Assembly (NCBI RefSeq): GCF_020873915.1
Contig: NZ_JAHWGP010000014.1
Coordinates: 62,001 to 126,000 of the forward strand
DNA length: 64,000 bases
DNA from: Streptomyces sp. DH5
GTDB lineage: Bacteria > Actinomycetota > Actinomycetes > Streptomycetales > Streptomycetaceae
Direction of reading: 5' to 3'
The notes under the pieces are model-generated. The model was not told the origin of the DNA. It ran no database searches and saw only the letters and a list, made by a program, of their open reading frames with translations. Position 1 is the first letter of the stretch; every line of letters begins with the position of its first letter. Shown here piece after piece: positions 1 through 11,833 of the stretch. The position numbers and the translations under genes were made by a program.

Positions 1-625
1 CGGCGGCCACGTACAGCCCGATCACCGCGGCCAGCATGATCAGACCGCCGGCCAGGTTGTAGAGGAGGAACTTCACCGCCGCGTACGACCGCTGGGTCGC
101 CGCCTTCTCCTCGCCGTGCTCGTGGGCACGGTCCCCGAAGCCGCCGATGAGGAAGTACATCGGGATCAGCATGGCTTCGAAGAAGATGTAGAAGAGGAAG
201 ACGTCGGTGGCCTCGAAGGAGAGGATCACCATCGCCTCGACGGCCAGGATCAGGGCGAAGAAGCCCTGCGTCGGCCGCCACCGCCTGCTCCCCGTCTCCA
301 GGGGGTCGGCGTCGTGCCAGCCCGCCAGGACGATGAAGGGGATCAGCAGGGCGGTCAGCGCGATCAGCGCCACCGCGATGCCGTCCACACCCAGCTCGTA
401 CCGGACGCCGAAGTCCGCGATCCAGGCGTGGGACTCGGTGAGCTGGTAGCGGTCGCCGCCCGGGTCGAACCGCACCAGGACGGTGATCGCCAGGGCGAGC
501 GTGGCGAGCGAGAACAGCAGGGCCAGCCACTTGGCGGCCGTGCGCTTCGCGGCCGGTACGGCGGCCGTGGCGATCGCCCCGATGGCCGGGAGCGCCGCCG
601 TCGCTGTCAGCAGAGGAAAGGACAT
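1..625 (-). CDS. nuoM: NADH-quinone oxidoreductase subunit M (5' part only)
   Basis: N-terminal 208 codons of NuoM, an antiporter-like proton-pumping subunit of complex I in the cytoplasmic membrane; the rest lies beyond the left edge. The translation starts MSFPLLTATAALPAIGAIAT and includes the family segments WRPTQGFFALILAVEAMVI and FYIFFEAMLIPMYFLIGGFG. The start is the ATG just upstream of the nuoL stop codon region, 5 bases past the end of nuoL, so the two are surely co-transcribed. The gene is partial only because of the window boundary; nuoN is expected next. Confidence 0.93.
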   Translation of the reverse strand, partial: MSFPLLTATAALPAIGAIATAAVPAAKRTAAKWLALLFSLATLALAITVLVRFDPGGDRYQLTESHAWIADFGVRYELGVDGIAVALIALTALLIPFIVLAGWHDADPLETGSRRWRPTQGFFALILAVEAMVILSFEATDVFLFYIFFEAMLIPMYFLIGGFGDRAHEHGEEKAATQRSYAAVKFLLYNLAGGLIMLAAVIGLYVAA

Positions 626-630
626 CGGTA

Positions 631-2595
631 TCAGACCGCCCTCATCAGCAGGGTCGCGGCGACGAGGACCGCGGCGCCGCCGAACATCGAGACCGCGTAG
701 GAGCGCGCGAAGCCGTTCTGCAGCCTGCGCATCCGCCCGGACAGGCCGCCCATGGAGGCCGCCGTGCCGTTGACGACCCCGTCGACCAGGGTGTGGTCCA
801 CGTACACCAGCGAGCGGGTCAGGTGCTCACCGCCGCGGACCAGGACCACGTGGTTGAAGTCGTCCTGGAGCAGGTCCCGCCGGGCGGCCCGGGTGAGCAG
901 CGACCCGCGCGGGGCGACGGCCGGCACCGGACGGCGCCCGTACTGGGCCCAGGCGACCGCCACGCCGATGACCATCACGGCGACCGTGGAGAGCGTCACC
1001 GTCAGGGCGCTGACCGGCGGGTGGCCGTGGGCGTACCCGGTGACGGGCTCCAGCCAGTGCGCGAAGCGGTCGCCGATGCTGAAGAAGGCACCACCCGCGA
1101 CCGATCCGACGGCCAGCACGATCATCGGGACCGTCATGGACCTCGGCGACTCGTGCGGGTGCGGCGGCTCGTACGTGCCGCGCGTCTCGGCGGCCGGCTC
1201 CACGCCGGGGGCGGCCGGGGACGGCGTCGGCGCGTTGCGCCAGCGCTCCTCGCCGAAGAACGTCATCAGCATCACGCGCGTCATGTAGTACGCGGTGACG
1301 GCCGCGCCCAGCAGGGCGCAGGCGCCGAGGATCCAGCCCTCGGTGCCGCCCTTGGCGAACGCCGCCTCGATGATCTTGTCCTTGGAGAAGAAGCCGGACA
1401 GCCCCGGGAAACCGATGATCGCGAGGTAGCCGAGGCCGAAGGTGACGAAGGTGACCGGCATGTACTTCCTGAGGCCGCCGTAGCGGCGCATGTCGACCTC
1501 GTCGTTCATGCCGTGCATCACCGAGCCGGCGCCGAGGAACAACCCGGCCTTGAAGAAGCCGTGCGTCACCAGGTGCATGATCGCGAAGACGTAACCGATG
1601 GGGCCGAGGCCCGCGGCCAGCACCATGTAGCCGATCTGCGACATGGTCGATCCGGCGAGCGCCTTCTTGATGTCGTCCTTCGCGCAACCGACGATCGCAC
1701 CGAACAGCAGCGTGACCGCGCCGACGATGGTGACCACCAGCTGCGCGTCCGGGGCGCCGTTGAAGACGGCCGCCGAGCGGACGATCAGGTACACGCCCGC
1801 CGTCACCATGGTGGCGGCGTGGATCAGTGCCGAGACCGGGGTCGGGCCCTCCATCGCGTCCCCGAGCCAGGACTGCAGCGGCACCTGGGCGGACTTGCCG
1901 CACGCGGCGAGCAGCAGCATCAGGGCGATGGCGGTGAGCTTGCCCTCGCCCGCCTCACCGGCGAGAGATGCCTCCCCGGCGCCGCCGAGCACCGGCCCGA
2001 AGGCGAAGGTGCCGAACCACAGGAACATCAGCATGATCGCGATGGACAGGCCCATGTCGCCGACCCGGTTGACCAGGAAGGCCTTCTTCGCGGCCGTGGC
2101 GGCACTGGGCTTGTGCTGCCAGAAACCGATCAGCAGGTAGGAGGCGAGACCGACGCCCTCCCAGCCGACGTACAGCAGCAGGTAGTTGTCGGCGAGGACG
2201 AGGATCAGCATCGCCGCGAGGAACAGGTTCAGGTAGCCGAAGAAGCGGCGGCGCCGCTCGTCGTGCTCCATGTACCCGACGGAGTACAGGTGGATCAGCG
2301 AGCCGACGCCGGTGATCAGCAGGACGAACGTCATCGACAGCTGGTCGAGCCGGAAGGCGACGTCGGCCTGGAAGCCCTCCACCGGGATCCAGCTGAACAG
2401 GTGCTGTGTGACGGTGCGTTCACCGGCGTCCTTGCCCAGCAGGTCGGTGAAGAGCACCAGGCCGAGCGCGAAGGAGACGGCCGCGAGCAGCGTGCCGATC
2501 CAGTGACCGACGGCGTCGAGACGGCGTCCGCCGCACAGCAGGACCACCGCTCCGAGCAGGGGCGCCGCCACCAGCAGCGCAATCAGGTTCTCCAC
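631..2595 (-). CDS. nuoL: NADH-quinone oxidoreductase subunit L
   Basis: A 654-residue polytopic membrane protein and the largest antiporter-like proton-pumping subunit of complex I. Family signatures include [18 protein letters not shown] (about residue 140), the [20 protein letters not shown] segment (about 245-265) with conserved Glu and His, and the long C-terminal lateral-helix region. A charged Pro/Glu-rich insert sits near residues 455-485. It starts at GTG, 14 bases after nuoK, within the nuo operon. Length is normal for the family (about 610-660). Confidence 0.97.
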   Translation of the reverse strand: MENLIALLVAAPLLGAVVLLCGGRRLDAVGHWIGTLLAAVSFALGLVLFTDLLGKDAGERTVTQHLFSWIPVEGFQADVAFRLDQLSMTFVLLITGVGSLIHLYSVGYMEHDERRRRFFGYLNLFLAAMLILVLADNYLLLYVGWEGVGLASYLLIGFWQHKPSAATAAKKAFLVNRVGDMGLSIAIMLMFLWFGTFAFGPVLGGAGEASLAGEAGEGKLTAIALMLLLAACGKSAQVPLQSWLGDAMEGPTPVSALIHAATMVTAGVYLIVRSAAVFNGAPDAQLVVTIVGAVTLLFGAIVGCAKDDIKKALAGSTMSQIGYMVLAAGLGPIGYVFAIMHLVTHGFFKAGLFLGAGSVMHGMNDEVDMRRYGGLRKYMPVTFVTFGLGYLAIIGFPGLSGFFSKDKIIEAAFAKGGTEGWILGACALLGAAVTAYYMTRVMLMTFFGEERWRNAPTPSPAAPGVEPAAETRGTYEPPHPHESPRSMTVPMIVLAVGSVAGGAFFSIGDRFAHWLEPVTGYAHGHPPVSALTVTLSTVAVMVIGVAVAWAQYGRRPVPAVAPRGSLLTRAARRDLLQDDFNHVVLVRGGEHLTRSLVYVDHTLVDGVVNGTAASMGGLSGRMRRLQNGFARSYAVSMFGGAAVLVAATLLMRAV

Positions 2596-2609
2596 GATTC
2601 AGCAGCCCC

Positions 2610-2909
2610 TCACAGCTTCATCAGGCTGGCGTCGTCGACCGAGGCCGAGTGGCGGGAACGGAACAGGGACACGATGATCGCCAGCCCGACCACGACCTCC
2701 GCGGCGGCCACGACCATCGTGAAGAACGCGATGACCTGCCCGTCGAGGTTGCCGTGCATCCGGGAGAAGGCGACGAAGGCGAGGTTGCAGGCGTTGAGCA
2801 TGAGCTCGACGCACATGAACACGACGATCGCGTTGCGCCTGATCAGCACACCCGTGGCGCCGATCGTGAACAACAGCGCGGCCAGGTACAGGTAGTTGAC
2901 GGGGTTCAC
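2610..2909 (-). CDS. nuoK: NADH-quinone oxidoreductase subunit K
   Basis: A 99-residue subunit with three membrane helices. It begins with GTG ([20 protein letters not shown]) and carries the membrane-buried Glu of the [13 protein letters not shown] segment (about residue 35) and a second in [11 protein letters not shown] (about 71), both part of the proton path in this family. Its GTG overlaps the nuoJ stop in a GTGA arrangement, so translation is coupled. A longer open frame runs upstream through nuoJ but in the wrong frame for nuoJ and is not real. Confidence 0.96.
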   Translation of the reverse strand: MNPVNYLYLAALLFTIGATGVLIRRNAIVVFMCVELMLNACNLAFVAFSRMHGNLDGQVIAFFTMVVAAAEVVVGLAIIVSLFRSRHSASVDDASLMKL

Positions 2910-3748
2910 TTCGACGCCTCCTCGGCCCGCTTGAAGGTCGGCGGATCGATCGCCTTGCGCTCCAGGCGTTCCTCCGCGCGCTGCTCCATCGCCCGCAGGT
3001 CGTTGATGGCCTCCTGCGACACGTCGCGCACCTGGCCGCGGTCGCGCAGCGTCTTGCTGACGGTGAGGTCCGACGGGGTGCCGTCGGGCAGCAGGCCCGC
3101 GATGTCCACGGCGTTGTGCCGGGCGTAGACGCCGGGCGCCGGCAGCGGCGGCAGGTACTTGCCGTCGCGCACCCGCTGCTCGGCCAGCTCCCGCTGGGTC
3201 CTGGCGCGTTCGGTGCGCTCCCGGTGGGTGAGCACCATGGCGCCGACGGCGGCCGTGATGAGCAGGGCGCCGGTGATCTCGAAGGCGAAGACGTACTTGG
3301 TGAACAACAGGGCCGCGAGGCCCTCCACGTTGCCGCCCGCGTTCGCCTCGCCGATGCCGCTGAACTCGTTGAGCGAGGCGTTGCCGATCCCGCCGACCAG
3401 CAGGACGCCGAAGCCGAGACCGCACAGCAGGGCCAGCCAGCGCTGGCCCTTGATGGTCTCCTTCAGGGAGTCGGCCGCGGTGACACCGACCAGCATCACC
3501 ACGAACAGGAACAGCATCATGATCGCGCCGGTGTAGACGACGATCTGGACGACGCCCAGGAAGTAGGCGCCGTTGGCCAGGTAGAACACCGCGAGGATGA
3601 TCATGGTTCCGGCGAGGCAGAGCGCGCTGTGCACGGCCCGCCGCATGAACACGGTGCACAGGGCGCCGATCACGGCGACCGTGCCCAGCACCCAGAACTG
3701 GACGGCCTCTCCGGTGGAGGTGGAGTAGGCGGCGAGCTGACCGGTCAT
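2906..3748 (-). CDS. nuoJ: NADH-quinone oxidoreductase subunit J
   Basis: A 280-residue membrane subunit of complex I starting [20 protein letters not shown]. The conserved core is at residues 15-165 ([20 protein letters not shown], then the family's Gly/Val-rich [20 protein letters not shown]). The C-terminal 110 residues form a cytoplasmic, charged, Arg/Glu-rich tail not found in short NuoJ proteins such as E. coli (184 residues); such tails are common in actinomycetes. The start overlaps the nuoI stop by four bases (ATGA) and the end overlaps nuoK. Confidence 0.95.
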   Translation of the reverse strand: MTGQLAAYSTSTGEAVQFWVLGTVAVIGALCTVFMRRAVHSALCLAGTMIILAVFYLANGAYFLGVVQIVVYTGAIMMLFLFVVMLVGVTAADSLKETIKGQRWLALLCGLGFGVLLVGGIGNASLNEFSGIGEANAGGNVEGLAALLFTKYVFAFEITGALLITAAVGAMVLTHRERTERARTQRELAEQRVRDGKYLPPLPAPGVYARHNAVDIAGLLPDGTPSDLTVSKTLRDRGQVRDVSQEAINDLRAMEQRAEERLERKAIDPPTFKRAEEASK

Positions 3749-4386
3749 CGCCCGACCACCTTCCCCGACGCCGGTTCCTCCGGCCCGAAGGTCGAGTCGG
3801 CCTCCTGGACCACCTCGCCCTCCGAGTGGGCGACCTGCTGCTCCGTGCCGGGCGCGGCCTCGGTCACCAGGCCCCGGTAGTAGTCCTGTTCGTCGGTGCC
3901 CGGGTACATGGCGTGCGGGGAGTCGACCATGCCATCCTCCAGACCGGCGAGCAACTGCTCCTTGGTGTAGATGAGGTTGGCGCGGCTGGAGTCGGCCAGC
4001 TCGAACTCGTTGGTCATCGTCAGGGCACGCGTGGGGCACGCCTCGATGCACAGGCCGCACAGGATGCAGCGGGCGTAGTTGATCTGGTAGACGCGCCCGT
4101 AGCGCTCACCGGGCGAGTAGCGCTCCTCGTCGGTGTTGTCCGCGCCCTCGACGTAGATCGCGTCGGCGGGGCAGGCCCAGGCGCACAGTTCGCAGCCGAC
4201 GCACTTCTCCAGGCCGTCCGGATGGCGGTTGAGCTGGTGCCGTCCGTGGAAGCGGGGAGCGGTGGTCTTCTGCTGCTCCGGGTACTGCTCGGTCAGCCGC
4301 TTCTTGAACATGGCCTTGAAGGTCACGCCGAAGCCGGCCACGGGGTTCAGGAAACCGGGCTCGGTGTCCTTGGGTTCCTCAGCCAT
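3745..4386 (-). CDS. nuoI: NADH-quinone oxidoreductase subunit I (2 x 4Fe-4S)
   Basis: A 213-residue ferredoxin-like subunit of the connecting fragment. It holds clusters N6a and N6b through C62-C65-C68-C72 ([12 protein letters not shown]) and C107-C110-C113-C117 ([12 protein letters not shown]), passing electrons toward NuoB. I chose the ATG at 4386 ([12 protein letters not shown]) because an AAAGGAGG ribosome-binding site lies just before it; a further upstream ATG gives an unlikely Arg-rich extension. It overlaps the end of nuoH by 8 bases. Confidence 0.96.
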   Translation of the reverse strand: MAEEPKDTEPGFLNPVAGFGVTFKAMFKKRLTEQYPEQQKTTAPRFHGRHQLNRHPDGLEKCVGCELCAWACPADAIYVEGADNTDEERYSPGERYGRVYQINYARCILCGLCIEACPTRALTMTNEFELADSSRANLIYTKEQLLAGLEDGMVDSPHAMYPGTDEQDYYRGLVTEAAPGTEQQVAHSEGEVVQEADSTFGPEEPASGKVVGR

Positions 4387-5752
4387 CGGACGCCTCCTTT
4401 CCATCCGTAGATCCGCCCGGAGATTCGTCACTCCGGGTCTCGGGACCGCCGCTGGCGATCAGCTCCCGCTCCCGGCTCGGCCGCCGGCGCGGCACGGGCG
4501 GCAGCTCCTGGCCCGGCAGCGGCGGCACGGGGAACCCGCCCGCCATGGGGTCGAAGGCCGGTTCCTCGCCGGGTCGTCCGGCTTCCTTGCCCTTGCCGCG
4601 GAACATGTCGGCGACGAAGGAGAGCAGCAGCAGGGTGAGGACGCCCCCGGCGATGTAGAGGGCGATGTCGGCGAAGTCGTAGTTCTCGTTGCGCAGCGCC
4701 CGCACGGTGGCGACCGCCATCAGCCACACCAGGGCGACCGGGATGAGGACCTTCCAGCCGAGCTTCATCAGCTGGTCGTAGCGCACCCGCGGGAGCGTGC
4801 CGCGCAGCCAGACGAAGCAGAACAGCAGCGTCAGGAGCTTGCCGGTGAACCAGAGCATCGGCCACCAGCCGTGGTTCGCGCCCTCCCAGAAGGTGCTGAC
4901 CGGCCACGGGGCCCGCCAGCCGCCCAGGAAGAGGGTCACGGCGACGGCCGAGACGGTCACCATGTTGATGTACTCGGCGAGCATGAACATCGCGAACTTG
5001 ATCGACGAGTACTCGGTGTTGAAGCCGCCGACCAGGTCGCCCTCGGACTCCGGCATGTCGAAGGGGGCGCGGTTGACCTCCCCGACCATCGTCACGATGT
5101 AGATGAGGAAGGACACCGGCAGCAGCAGGATGTACCAGCGGTCGGCCTGCTGCTCGACGATCGTCGACGTCGACATCGAGCCCGAGTAGAGGAACACGGA
5201 GGCGAACGCGGCGCCCATGGCGATCTCGTACGAGATCATCTGGGCGCAGGAGCGCAGGCCGCCCAGGAGCGGGTAGGTGGAGCCGGAGCTCCAGCCCGCC
5301 AGGACGATGCCGTAGATGCCGACCGAGGCGACCGCGAGGATGTACAGCATCGCGATCGGCAGGTCGGTGAGCTGCATCGTGGTGCGCTGGCCGAAGATCG
5401 AGACCTCGTTGCCGGCCGGCCCGAAGGGGATCACGGCGAACGCCATGAAGGCCGGGATGGCGGCGACGATCGGCGCGAGCACGTAGACGACCTTGTCGGC
5501 GCGCTTGACGACGACGTCTTCCTTCAGCATCAGCTTCACGCCGTCGGCGAGCGACTGGAGCATGCCCCAGGGGCCGTGCCGGTTGGGGCCGATGCGCAGC
5601 TGCATCCAGGCGACGACCTTGCGCTCCATGACGATGGAGAGCAGCACGGTCACCATCAGGAAGGCGAAGCAGAACACCGCCTTGACGACGATCAGCCACC
5701 AGGGGTCGCGGCCGAACATCGAGAGGTCTTCAGCGGCGAGGTACGGGCTCAT
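4379..5752 (-). CDS. nuoH: NADH-quinone oxidoreductase subunit H
   Basis: A 457-residue integral membrane subunit that forms part of the quinone-binding chamber with NuoB and NuoD. Signatures: [20 protein letters not shown] near residue 45, and [20 protein letters not shown] near 220 with its acidic cluster facing the quinone tunnel. About 60 C-terminal residues (from about 395) form a Pro/Arg/Glu-rich hydrophilic tail typical of actinomycete NuoH and absent from E. coli NuoH (325 residues). The start overlaps the nuoG stop by 4 bases. Confidence 0.96.
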   Translation of the reverse strand: MSPYLAAEDLSMFGRDPWWLIVVKAVFCFAFLMVTVLLSIVMERKVVAWMQLRIGPNRHGPWGMLQSLADGVKLMLKEDVVVKRADKVVYVLAPIVAAIPAFMAFAVIPFGPAGNEVSIFGQRTTMQLTDLPIAMLYILAVASVGIYGIVLAGWSSGSTYPLLGGLRSCAQMISYEIAMGAAFASVFLYSGSMSTSTIVEQQADRWYILLLPVSFLIYIVTMVGEVNRAPFDMPESEGDLVGGFNTEYSSIKFAMFMLAEYINMVTVSAVAVTLFLGGWRAPWPVSTFWEGANHGWWPMLWFTGKLLTLLFCFVWLRGTLPRVRYDQLMKLGWKVLIPVALVWLMAVATVRALRNENYDFADIALYIAGGVLTLLLLSFVADMFRGKGKEAGRPGEEPAFDPMAGGFPVPPLPGQELPPVPRRRPSRERELIASGGPETRSDESPGGSTDGKEASDG

Positions 5753-8253
5753 GCCTCCACCTCCTGGGGGCCTTCACCGGCGGGCGTCGCCGGGCCGATA
5801 CGGACGAGGGAGCCGGGCAGGGCACCGGTGCCGGAGGCGACACCGCCGCCCACGGAGTTCAGCGGCAGCCAGACCACCCGGTCGGGCATCTCGGTGACTG
5901 CCAGCGGCAGTTCGACCGTCCCGGCGGTGCCGGTCACGGCCAGCAGGTCGCCTTCCCCGACGCCGACCTCGGCGGCCGTGGCGGCCGACAGGCGGGCGCG
6001 GGCCGCGTGCCGGGTGCCGGCCAGCGCCTCGTCGCCCCGTTGCAGCAGGCCCTGGTCGAGCAGCAGCCGGTGTCCGGCGAGCACGGCCTCCCCGGCGGCG
6101 GGCCGGGGCAGGCCGCCCGCGGTCTCCAGCGGGTCGGTGGCCCGGGGCCCGTCCCAGGCGCCGAGCCGGTCGAGCTCCGCGCGGATGGTGCGCAGGTCCG
6201 GCAGGCCCAGGTGGACGTCCATGGCGTCGGCGAGCATCTGCAGCACGCGCGCGTCGGTGGGCGCGACCGGGCGGGTCATCTGGTCGGGCTTGAGCGCCGC
6301 CTCGAAGAGACGGACCCTGCCCTCCCAGTTGAGGAAGGTGCCGGCCTTCTCGACGACCGCGGCGACGGGCAGCACCACGTCGGCGAGTGCGGTGACCTCG
6401 CTGGGGCGCAGCTCCAGCGAGACGACGAACCCGGCCTCGGCGAGCGCGGCCCGTGCGCGGGCCGGGTCGGGCAGGTCGGCGACCTCCACGCCCGCGACCA
6501 GCAGCGCCTGGAGCTCGCCGCGGGCCGCGGCCTCGACGATCTCCGAGGTGTCGCGGCCGTAGCGGTGCGGCAGTTCGGCGACGCCCCACGCGGCGGCGAC
6601 CTCCTCCCGTGCGCGCGGGTCGGTCGCCGGGCGGCCGCCCGGCAGCAGCGCGGGCAGCGCGCCCGCCTCCAGAGCGCCGCGCTCCCCGGCCCGGCGCGGG
6701 ATCCACACCAGGCGGGCGCCGGTGGCGGTGGCGAACCGGACGGCCGCGGTGAGCCCGCCCCGTACGGCAGCCAGCCGCTCGCCCACGACGACGACCGCGC
6801 CCTCGGTGCGCAGCGCCTCGGCGGCCGCGGCCCCGTCGCCCTCCAGGCCGACGCCGCCGGCCAGCGCGTCCAGCCATTCGGTCTCGGTGCCGGGGGCGGC
6901 CGGCAGCAGGGTGCCGCCGGCCTTCTCCAGCCCGCGCGTGGCGTGCGTGGCCAGGGCGAAGGTCCTCTGCCCGTGTCCCCGCCAGGCCTTGCGCAGCCGC
7001 AGGAAGACCCCGGGCGCCTCCTCCTCGGACTCGAACCCGACCAGCAGCACGGCGGGCGCCTTCTCCAGGAAGGTGTAGGTGACGCCCGTGCGGTCGAGGT
7101 CACGGCCGCGGCCCGCGACCCGGGCGGCGAGGAAGTCGGCCTCCTCGGCGCTGTGCACGCGCGCCCGGAAGTCGATGTCGTTGGTGTCGAGTGCCACCCG
7201 CGCGAACTTGCTGTACGCGTAGGCGTCCTCGACGGTGAGCCGGCCGCCGGTCAGCACACCGGTGCGGCCCCGCGAGGCGAGCAGCCCCTGGGCCGCGATC
7301 TGCAGCGCGTCGGGCCAGGACGCGGGCTCCAGGTCACCCTCGGCGTTGCGCACCAGGGGCTTGTCGAGGCGGTCCCGCTGCTGTGCGTACCGGAAGCCGA
7401 AGCGGCCCTTGTCGCAGATCCACTCCTCGTTGACCTCGGGGTCGTCGGCGGCGAGCCGCCGCATGACCTTGCCGCGCCGGTGGTCGGTGCGGGTGGCGCA
7501 GCCGCCGGAGCAGTGCTCGCACACCGACGGCGAGGAGATCAGGTCGAAGGGGCGGGAGCGGAACCGGTAGGCGGCCGAGGTGAGCGCGCCGACCGGGCAG
7601 ATCTGGATGGTGTTGCCGGAGAAGTACGACTCGAAGGGGTCGCCCTCGCCGGTGCCGATCTGCTGGAGCGCGCCCCGCTCGACCATCTCGATCATCGGGT
7701 CGCCCGCGATCTGGTTGGAGAACCGGGTGCAGCGGGCGCAGAGCACGCACCGCTCGCGGTCGAGCAGCACCTGCGTGGAGATCGGTACGGGCTTCTCGTA
7801 GGTGCGCTTCCTGCCGTCGAAGCGGGACTCGGCGTGGCCGTGCGACATGGCCTGGTTCTGCAGCGGGCACTCGCCGCCCTTGTCGCAGACCGGGCAGTCC
7901 AGCGGGTGGTTGATGAGCAGGAGCTCCATCACACCCTTCTGGGCCTTCTCGGCGACCGGCGAGGTGAGGTGGGTCTTCACCACCATCCCGTCGGTGCAGG
8001 TGATGGTGCACGAGGCCATGGGCTTGCGCTGGCCCTCGACCTCGACGATGCACTGGCGGCAGGCGCCGGCCGGGTCGAGGAGCGGGTGGTCGCAGAACCG
8101 GGGGATCTCGATGCCGAGCTCCTCGGCGGCCCGGATGACCAGGGTGCCCTTGGGCACGCTGATCTCGGCGCCGTCGATGGTCAGGGTGACGAGGTCCTCG
8201 GGCGGGAGGGCCGCCTCTCCCCCGCCGGAGGGGGCGTTGGTGGTCACCGTCAT
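5749..8253 (-). CDS. nuoG: NADH-quinone oxidoreductase subunit G
   Basis: An 834-residue peripheral-arm subunit. The N-terminal [2Fe-2S] domain has [15 protein letters not shown] and a further Cys in MASCTITC. The His-Cys cluster is in [17 protein letters not shown], and a 4Fe-4S domain follows (CVLCARC, then ICPVGALT). The motif CEHCSGGC with a following Cys in EEWICDKG matches the ligand set of cluster N7, which only some bacteria keep. The rest is a molybdopterin-oxidoreductase-like domain without a cofactor role. It overlaps nuoF by 4 bases. Confidence 0.96.
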   Translation of the reverse strand: MTVTTNAPSGGGEAALPPEDLVTLTIDGAEISVPKGTLVIRAAEELGIEIPRFCDHPLLDPAGACRQCIVEVEGQRKPMASCTITCTDGMVVKTHLTSPVAEKAQKGVMELLLINHPLDCPVCDKGGECPLQNQAMSHGHAESRFDGRKRTYEKPVPISTQVLLDRERCVLCARCTRFSNQIAGDPMIEMVERGALQQIGTGEGDPFESYFSGNTIQICPVGALTSAAYRFRSRPFDLISSPSVCEHCSGGCATRTDHRRGKVMRRLAADDPEVNEEWICDKGRFGFRYAQQRDRLDKPLVRNAEGDLEPASWPDALQIAAQGLLASRGRTGVLTGGRLTVEDAYAYSKFARVALDTNDIDFRARVHSAEEADFLAARVAGRGRDLDRTGVTYTFLEKAPAVLLVGFESEEEAPGVFLRLRKAWRGHGQRTFALATHATRGLEKAGGTLLPAAPGTETEWLDALAGGVGLEGDGAAAAEALRTEGAVVVVGERLAAVRGGLTAAVRFATATGARLVWIPRRAGERGALEAGALPALLPGGRPATDPRAREEVAAAWGVAELPHRYGRDTSEIVEAAARGELQALLVAGVEVADLPDPARARAALAEAGFVVSLELRPSEVTALADVVLPVAAVVEKAGTFLNWEGRVRLFEAALKPDQMTRPVAPTDARVLQMLADAMDVHLGLPDLRTIRAELDRLGAWDGPRATDPLETAGGLPRPAAGEAVLAGHRLLLDQGLLQRGDEALAGTRHAARARLSAATAAEVGVGEGDLLAVTGTAGTVELPLAVTEMPDRVVWLPLNSVGGGVASGTGALPGSLVRIGPATPAGEGPQEVEA

Positions 8254-9599
8254 GCGTGCACCTCCGTACGGTCGGCCCAGGCCGTCGACTTGGCCGGGTC
8301 GAAGGGGCAGCCACGGCCCGTGATGTGCTGCTCGTACTCCTCGCGGAAGTACTTGAGCGAGGAGAAGATCGGCGAGGCGGCACCGTCGCCGAGGGCGCAG
8401 AAGGCCTTGCCGTTGATGTTGTCGGCGATGTCGTTCAGCTTGTCGAGGTCGGCCATCTGTCCCTTGCCGGCCTCGATGTCCCGCATCAGCTGGACGAGCC
8501 AGTACGTGCCCTCACGGCAGGGCGTGCACTTGCCGCAGGACTCGTGGGCGTAGAACTCGGTCCAGCGGGTGACGGCGCGCACGACGCAGGTCGTCTCGTC
8601 GAAGCACTGCAGTGCCTTCGTGCCGAGCATGGAACCCGCGGCGCCGACCCCTTCATAGTCGAGGGGGACGTCGAGGTGCTCGTCGGTGAACATCGGGGTG
8701 GAGGAACCGCCCGGCGTCCAGAACTTCAGCCGGTGGCCCGGACGCATCCCGCCGCTCATCTCCAGCAGCTGGCGCAGGGTGATGCCGAGGGGCGCCTCGT
8801 ACTGGCCGGGGCTCGCGACGTGGCCGCTGAGGGAGTAGAGCGTGAAGCCGGGCGACTTCTCGCTCCCCATGGAGCGGAACCACTCCTTGCCCCGGTTCAT
8901 GATGGCGGGGACCGACGCGATCGACTCGACGTTGTTCACCACGGTGGGGCACGCGTAGAGGCCCGCGACGGCGGGGAAGGGGGGACGGAGCCGTGGCTGG
9001 CCCCGGCGGCCTTCGAGCGAGTCGAGCAGTGCGGTCTCCTCACCGCAGATGTACGCGCCGGCGCCCGCGTGCACGGTGAGTTCGAGGTCGAGTCCGCTGC
9101 CCAGGATGTTCTCGCCGAGCAGACCCGCCGCGTAGGCCTCCCGCACGGCCTCGTGCAGCCGCCGCAGCACGGGCACGACCTCACCGCGCAGGTAGACGAA
9201 GGCGTGCGACGACCTGATGGCGTAGCAGGCGATGACGATGCCCTCGATGAGGCTGTGCGGGTTCGCGAAGAGCAGCGGGATGTCCTTGCACGTCCCGGGT
9301 TCCGACTCGTCGGCGTTGACCACCAGGTAGTGGGGCTTGCCGTCCCCCTGGGGGATGAACTGCCACTTCATCCCGGTCGGGAATCCGGCGCCGCCGCGGC
9401 CGCGCAGACCGGACTCCTTGACGTACGCGATGACGTCGTCCGGCGACATGGCGAGCGCCTTGCGGAGGCCCTCGTAACCGTCGTGCCTCTTGTAGACGTC
9501 CAGCGTCCAGGACCTGTCCTCGTCCCAGAACGCCGACAGCACGGGTGCGAGCAGCTCCTCCGGGCTCATGTCCTTGAGTTCGGGTGCCAAGGTCATCAC
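8250..9599 (-). CDS. nuoF: NADH-quinone oxidoreductase subunit F (NADH/FMN)
   Basis: A 449-residue NADH dehydrogenase subunit that binds NADH, FMN and cluster N3. The Gly-rich nucleotide loop [16 protein letters not shown] is at residues 65-79, and the FMN-region motif [12 protein letters not shown] is at 95-106. A 4Fe-4S site is in [15 protein letters not shown] (about 350-365) with a later Cys in [10 protein letters not shown]. Starts at ATG ([17 protein letters not shown]) and overlaps nuoE by 4 bases, so the E-F-G module is translationally coupled. Confidence 0.97.
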   Translation of the reverse strand: MMTLAPELKDMSPEELLAPVLSAFWDEDRSWTLDVYKRHDGYEGLRKALAMSPDDVIAYVKESGLRGRGGAGFPTGMKWQFIPQGDGKPHYLVVNADESEPGTCKDIPLLFANPHSLIEGIVIACYAIRSSHAFVYLRGEVVPVLRRLHEAVREAYAAGLLGENILGSGLDLELTVHAGAGAYICGEETALLDSLEGRRGQPRLRPPFPAVAGLYACPTVVNNVESIASVPAIMNRGKEWFRSMGSEKSPGFTLYSLSGHVASPGQYEAPLGITLRQLLEMSGGMRPGHRLKFWTPGGSSTPMFTDEHLDVPLDYEGVGAAGSMLGTKALQCFDETTCVVRAVTRWTEFYAHESCGKCTPCREGTYWLVQLMRDIEAGKGQMADLDKLNDIADNINGKAFCALGDGAASPIFSSLKYFREEYEQHITGRGCPFDPAKSTAWADRTEVHA

Positions 9600-10465
9600 T
9601 CCCCCTCCTCGGCGACGGGACCCGACGGGTGCTGCGGGTCGGAGGCCGACGTTTCCTTCGGCGCGTCGTGCGAGCTGAGGTGCTCGGTGGGCGACGGCTC
9701 GTGCGGCGGGGTGTCCCGGGGCGCCTCACCGCGCGGGTGGACGACGCGCGCGGGCGCGGTCTCTCCCTTGGCCAGTTTCAGGCCGACCAGGGAGGCGGGT
9801 CCGGCGCTGCCGGTGGCCTCGACGGCTCCCTCGCGCCCGTCGGGGAAGCCGGCCAGGATGCGGGCGGTCTCCTTGAAGGTGCACAGGGGCGCCCCGCGGG
9901 TCGGCGCGACCGGGCGGCCGGCGCGCAGGTCGTCGACCATGCGCTTGGCGCTCTCGGGGGTCTGGTTGTCGAAGAACTCCCAGTTCACCATCACCACCGG
10001 TGCGAAGTCGCAGGCCGCGTTGCACTCGATGTGCTCCAGGGTGACCTTGCCGTCGTCGGTGGTCCCGCCGTTGCCGACACCCAGGTGTTCCTGGAGCTCC
10101 TCGAAGATCGCGTCCCCGCCCATGACGGCGCACAGGGTGTTGGTGCACACCCCGACCTGGTAGTCGCCGCTCGGCCGGCGCCGGTACATGGTGTAGAAGG
10201 TGGCGACCGCGGTCACCTCGGCGGTGGTCAGCCCCAGCAGGTCCGCGCAGAACCGCATCCCGGTGCGCGTGACGTGCCCCTCCTCCGACTGCACGAGGTG
10301 CAGCAGCGGCAGGAGGGCCGAACGGGAGTCCGGGTAGCGGGCGATGACCTCGCGCGCGTCGGTCTCCAGGCGGGCCCGGACGTCGTCCGGGTAGGCGGGT
10401 GCGGGCAGTTCGGGCATGCCCAGGCTGACGCCCCGCTCGGACCGCTCGGAAGATGAGGTGGTCAC
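9596..10465 (-). CDS. nuoE: NADH-quinone oxidoreductase subunit E (2Fe-2S)
   Basis: A 289-residue thioredoxin-like [2Fe-2S] subunit. Ligands by family pattern are C107 and C112 (CTNTLC) and C148 and C152 (ECNAAC), carrying cluster N1a beside the FMN. The family core is about 160 residues; a low-complexity tail from about residue 220 (Pro/Ser/Glu/His) makes this version long, which I have seen as an actinomycete habit. The GTG start was preferred because it overlaps the nuoD stop as GTGA; an internal ATG ([12 protein letters not shown]) is a possible alternative. Confidence 0.93.
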   Translation of the reverse strand: MTTSSSERSERGVSLGMPELPAPAYPDDVRARLETDAREVIARYPDSRSALLPLLHLVQSEEGHVTRTGMRFCADLLGLTTAEVTAVATFYTMYRRRPSGDYQVGVCTNTLCAVMGGDAIFEELQEHLGVGNGGTTDDGKVTLEHIECNAACDFAPVVMVNWEFFDNQTPESAKRMVDDLRAGRPVAPTRGAPLCTFKETARILAGFPDGREGAVEATGSAGPASLVGLKLAKGETAPARVVHPRGEAPRDTPPHEPSPTEHLSSHDAPKETSASDPQHPSGPVAEEGE

Positions 10466-11778
10466 CGGTCGACGCCTCCCATCACGGGGTCGATGGACGC
10501 GACGGCGACGATGACGTCGGCGACCTGGCCGCCCTCGCACATCGCCGCCATGGCCTGCAGGTTGGTGAAGGACGGGTCACGGAAGTGGACCCGGTGGGGG
10601 CGGGTGCCGCCGTCGGAGACGACGTGCACGCCGAGCTCGCCCTTGGGCGACTCGACCGCCGTGTACGCCTGACCCGGCGGGACCCGGAATCCCTCGGTGA
10701 CCAGCTTGAAGTGATGGATCAGGGCCTCCATGGAGGTGCCCATGATCTGCTTGATGTGGTCGAGGGAGTTGCCCAGTCCGTCCGGTCCCAGGGCGAGCTG
10801 GGCGGGCCAGGCGATCTTCTTGTCGGCGACCATCACCGGTCCGGGCTGGAGCCGGTCCAGGCACTGCTCGACGATGTGCAGCGACTGGCGCATCTCCTCC
10901 AGCCGGATCAGGAAGCGGCCGTAGGAGTCGCAGGTGTCGGCGGTCGGGACCTCGAAGTCGTAGGTCTCGTACCCGCAGTACGGCTGCGCCTTGCGCAGGT
11001 CGTGGGGCAGGCCGGTGGAGCGCAGGACCGGTCCGGTGGCGCCGAGGGCCATGCAGCCGGCCAGGTCCAGGTAGCCGACGTCCTGCATGCGGGCCTTGAA
11101 GATGGGGTTGCCGGTGGCGAGCTTGTCGTACTCCGGCAGGTTCTTGCGCATCTTCTTCACGAACTCGCGGATCTGGTCCACCGCGCCGGGCGGCAGGTCC
11201 TGGGCGAGTCCGCCGGGGCGGACGAACGCGTGGTTCATCCGCAGGCCCGTGATCAGCTCGAAGATGTCGAGGACGAGTTCACGGTCGCGGAAGCCGTAGA
11301 TCATGATCGTGGTGGCGCCGAGCTCCATGCCGCCGGTGGCGATGCACACCAGGTGGGAGGAGAGCCGGTTCAGCTCCATCAGGAGCACCCGGATGACCGA
11401 GGCGCGGTCGGGCACCTGGTCCTCGATGCCGAGGAGCTTCTCCACCGCGAGGCAGTACGCCGTCTCGTTGAAGAACGGCGTCAGGTAGTCCATGCGCGTC
11501 ACGAACGTGGTGCCCTGGGTCCATGTGCGGTACTCGAGGTTCTTCTCGATGCCGGTGTGGAGGTAGCCGATGCCGCAGCGGGCCTCGGTGACCGTCTCGC
11601 CGTCGATCTCCAGGATCAGGCGGAGCACTCCGTGGGTGGACGGGTGCTGGGGGCCCATGTTGACGACGATGCGCTCGTCGTCGGCGCGGGCCGCGCTCTC
11701 GACGACCTCGTCCCAGTCGCCGCCGGTGACGGTGTAGACGGTGCCCTCGGTGGTCTCGCGAGGGGATGCGTTGGTCAT
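10462..11778 (-). CDS. nuoD: NADH-quinone oxidoreductase subunit D
   Basis: A 438-residue 49-kDa-type subunit homologous to the large subunit of NiFe hydrogenases. It lines the quinone site together with NuoB. Family signatures: [20 protein letters not shown] (about residue 40-60), with the quinone-contacting His region, [16 protein letters not shown], and the C-terminal DPVMGGVDR ending typical of the family. A 55-base gap separates it from nuoC upstream, the widest spacing inside this operon apart from nuoA upstream. Confidence 0.97.
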   Translation of the reverse strand: MTNASPRETTEGTVYTVTGGDWDEVVESAARADDERIVVNMGPQHPSTHGVLRLILEIDGETVTEARCGIGYLHTGIEKNLEYRTWTQGTTFVTRMDYLTPFFNETAYCLAVEKLLGIEDQVPDRASVIRVLLMELNRLSSHLVCIATGGMELGATTIMIYGFRDRELVLDIFELITGLRMNHAFVRPGGLAQDLPPGAVDQIREFVKKMRKNLPEYDKLATGNPIFKARMQDVGYLDLAGCMALGATGPVLRSTGLPHDLRKAQPYCGYETYDFEVPTADTCDSYGRFLIRLEEMRQSLHIVEQCLDRLQPGPVMVADKKIAWPAQLALGPDGLGNSLDHIKQIMGTSMEALIHHFKLVTEGFRVPPGQAYTAVESPKGELGVHVVSDGGTRPHRVHFRDPSFTNLQAMAAMCEGGQVADVIVAVASIDPVMGGVDR

Positions 11779-11833
11779 CGCTGCCTCCCGAAGGGAGTCG
11801 TTGAGGGGTGGTGGCCGGGAGACGGGTGGGCAC

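Noticed and set aside
793-2895. 700-residue open frame on the plus strand across nuoL
   Set aside because: Antisense shadow of nuoL, caused by high GC3; composition is Arg/Gly/Asp/Val-rich with no domain.
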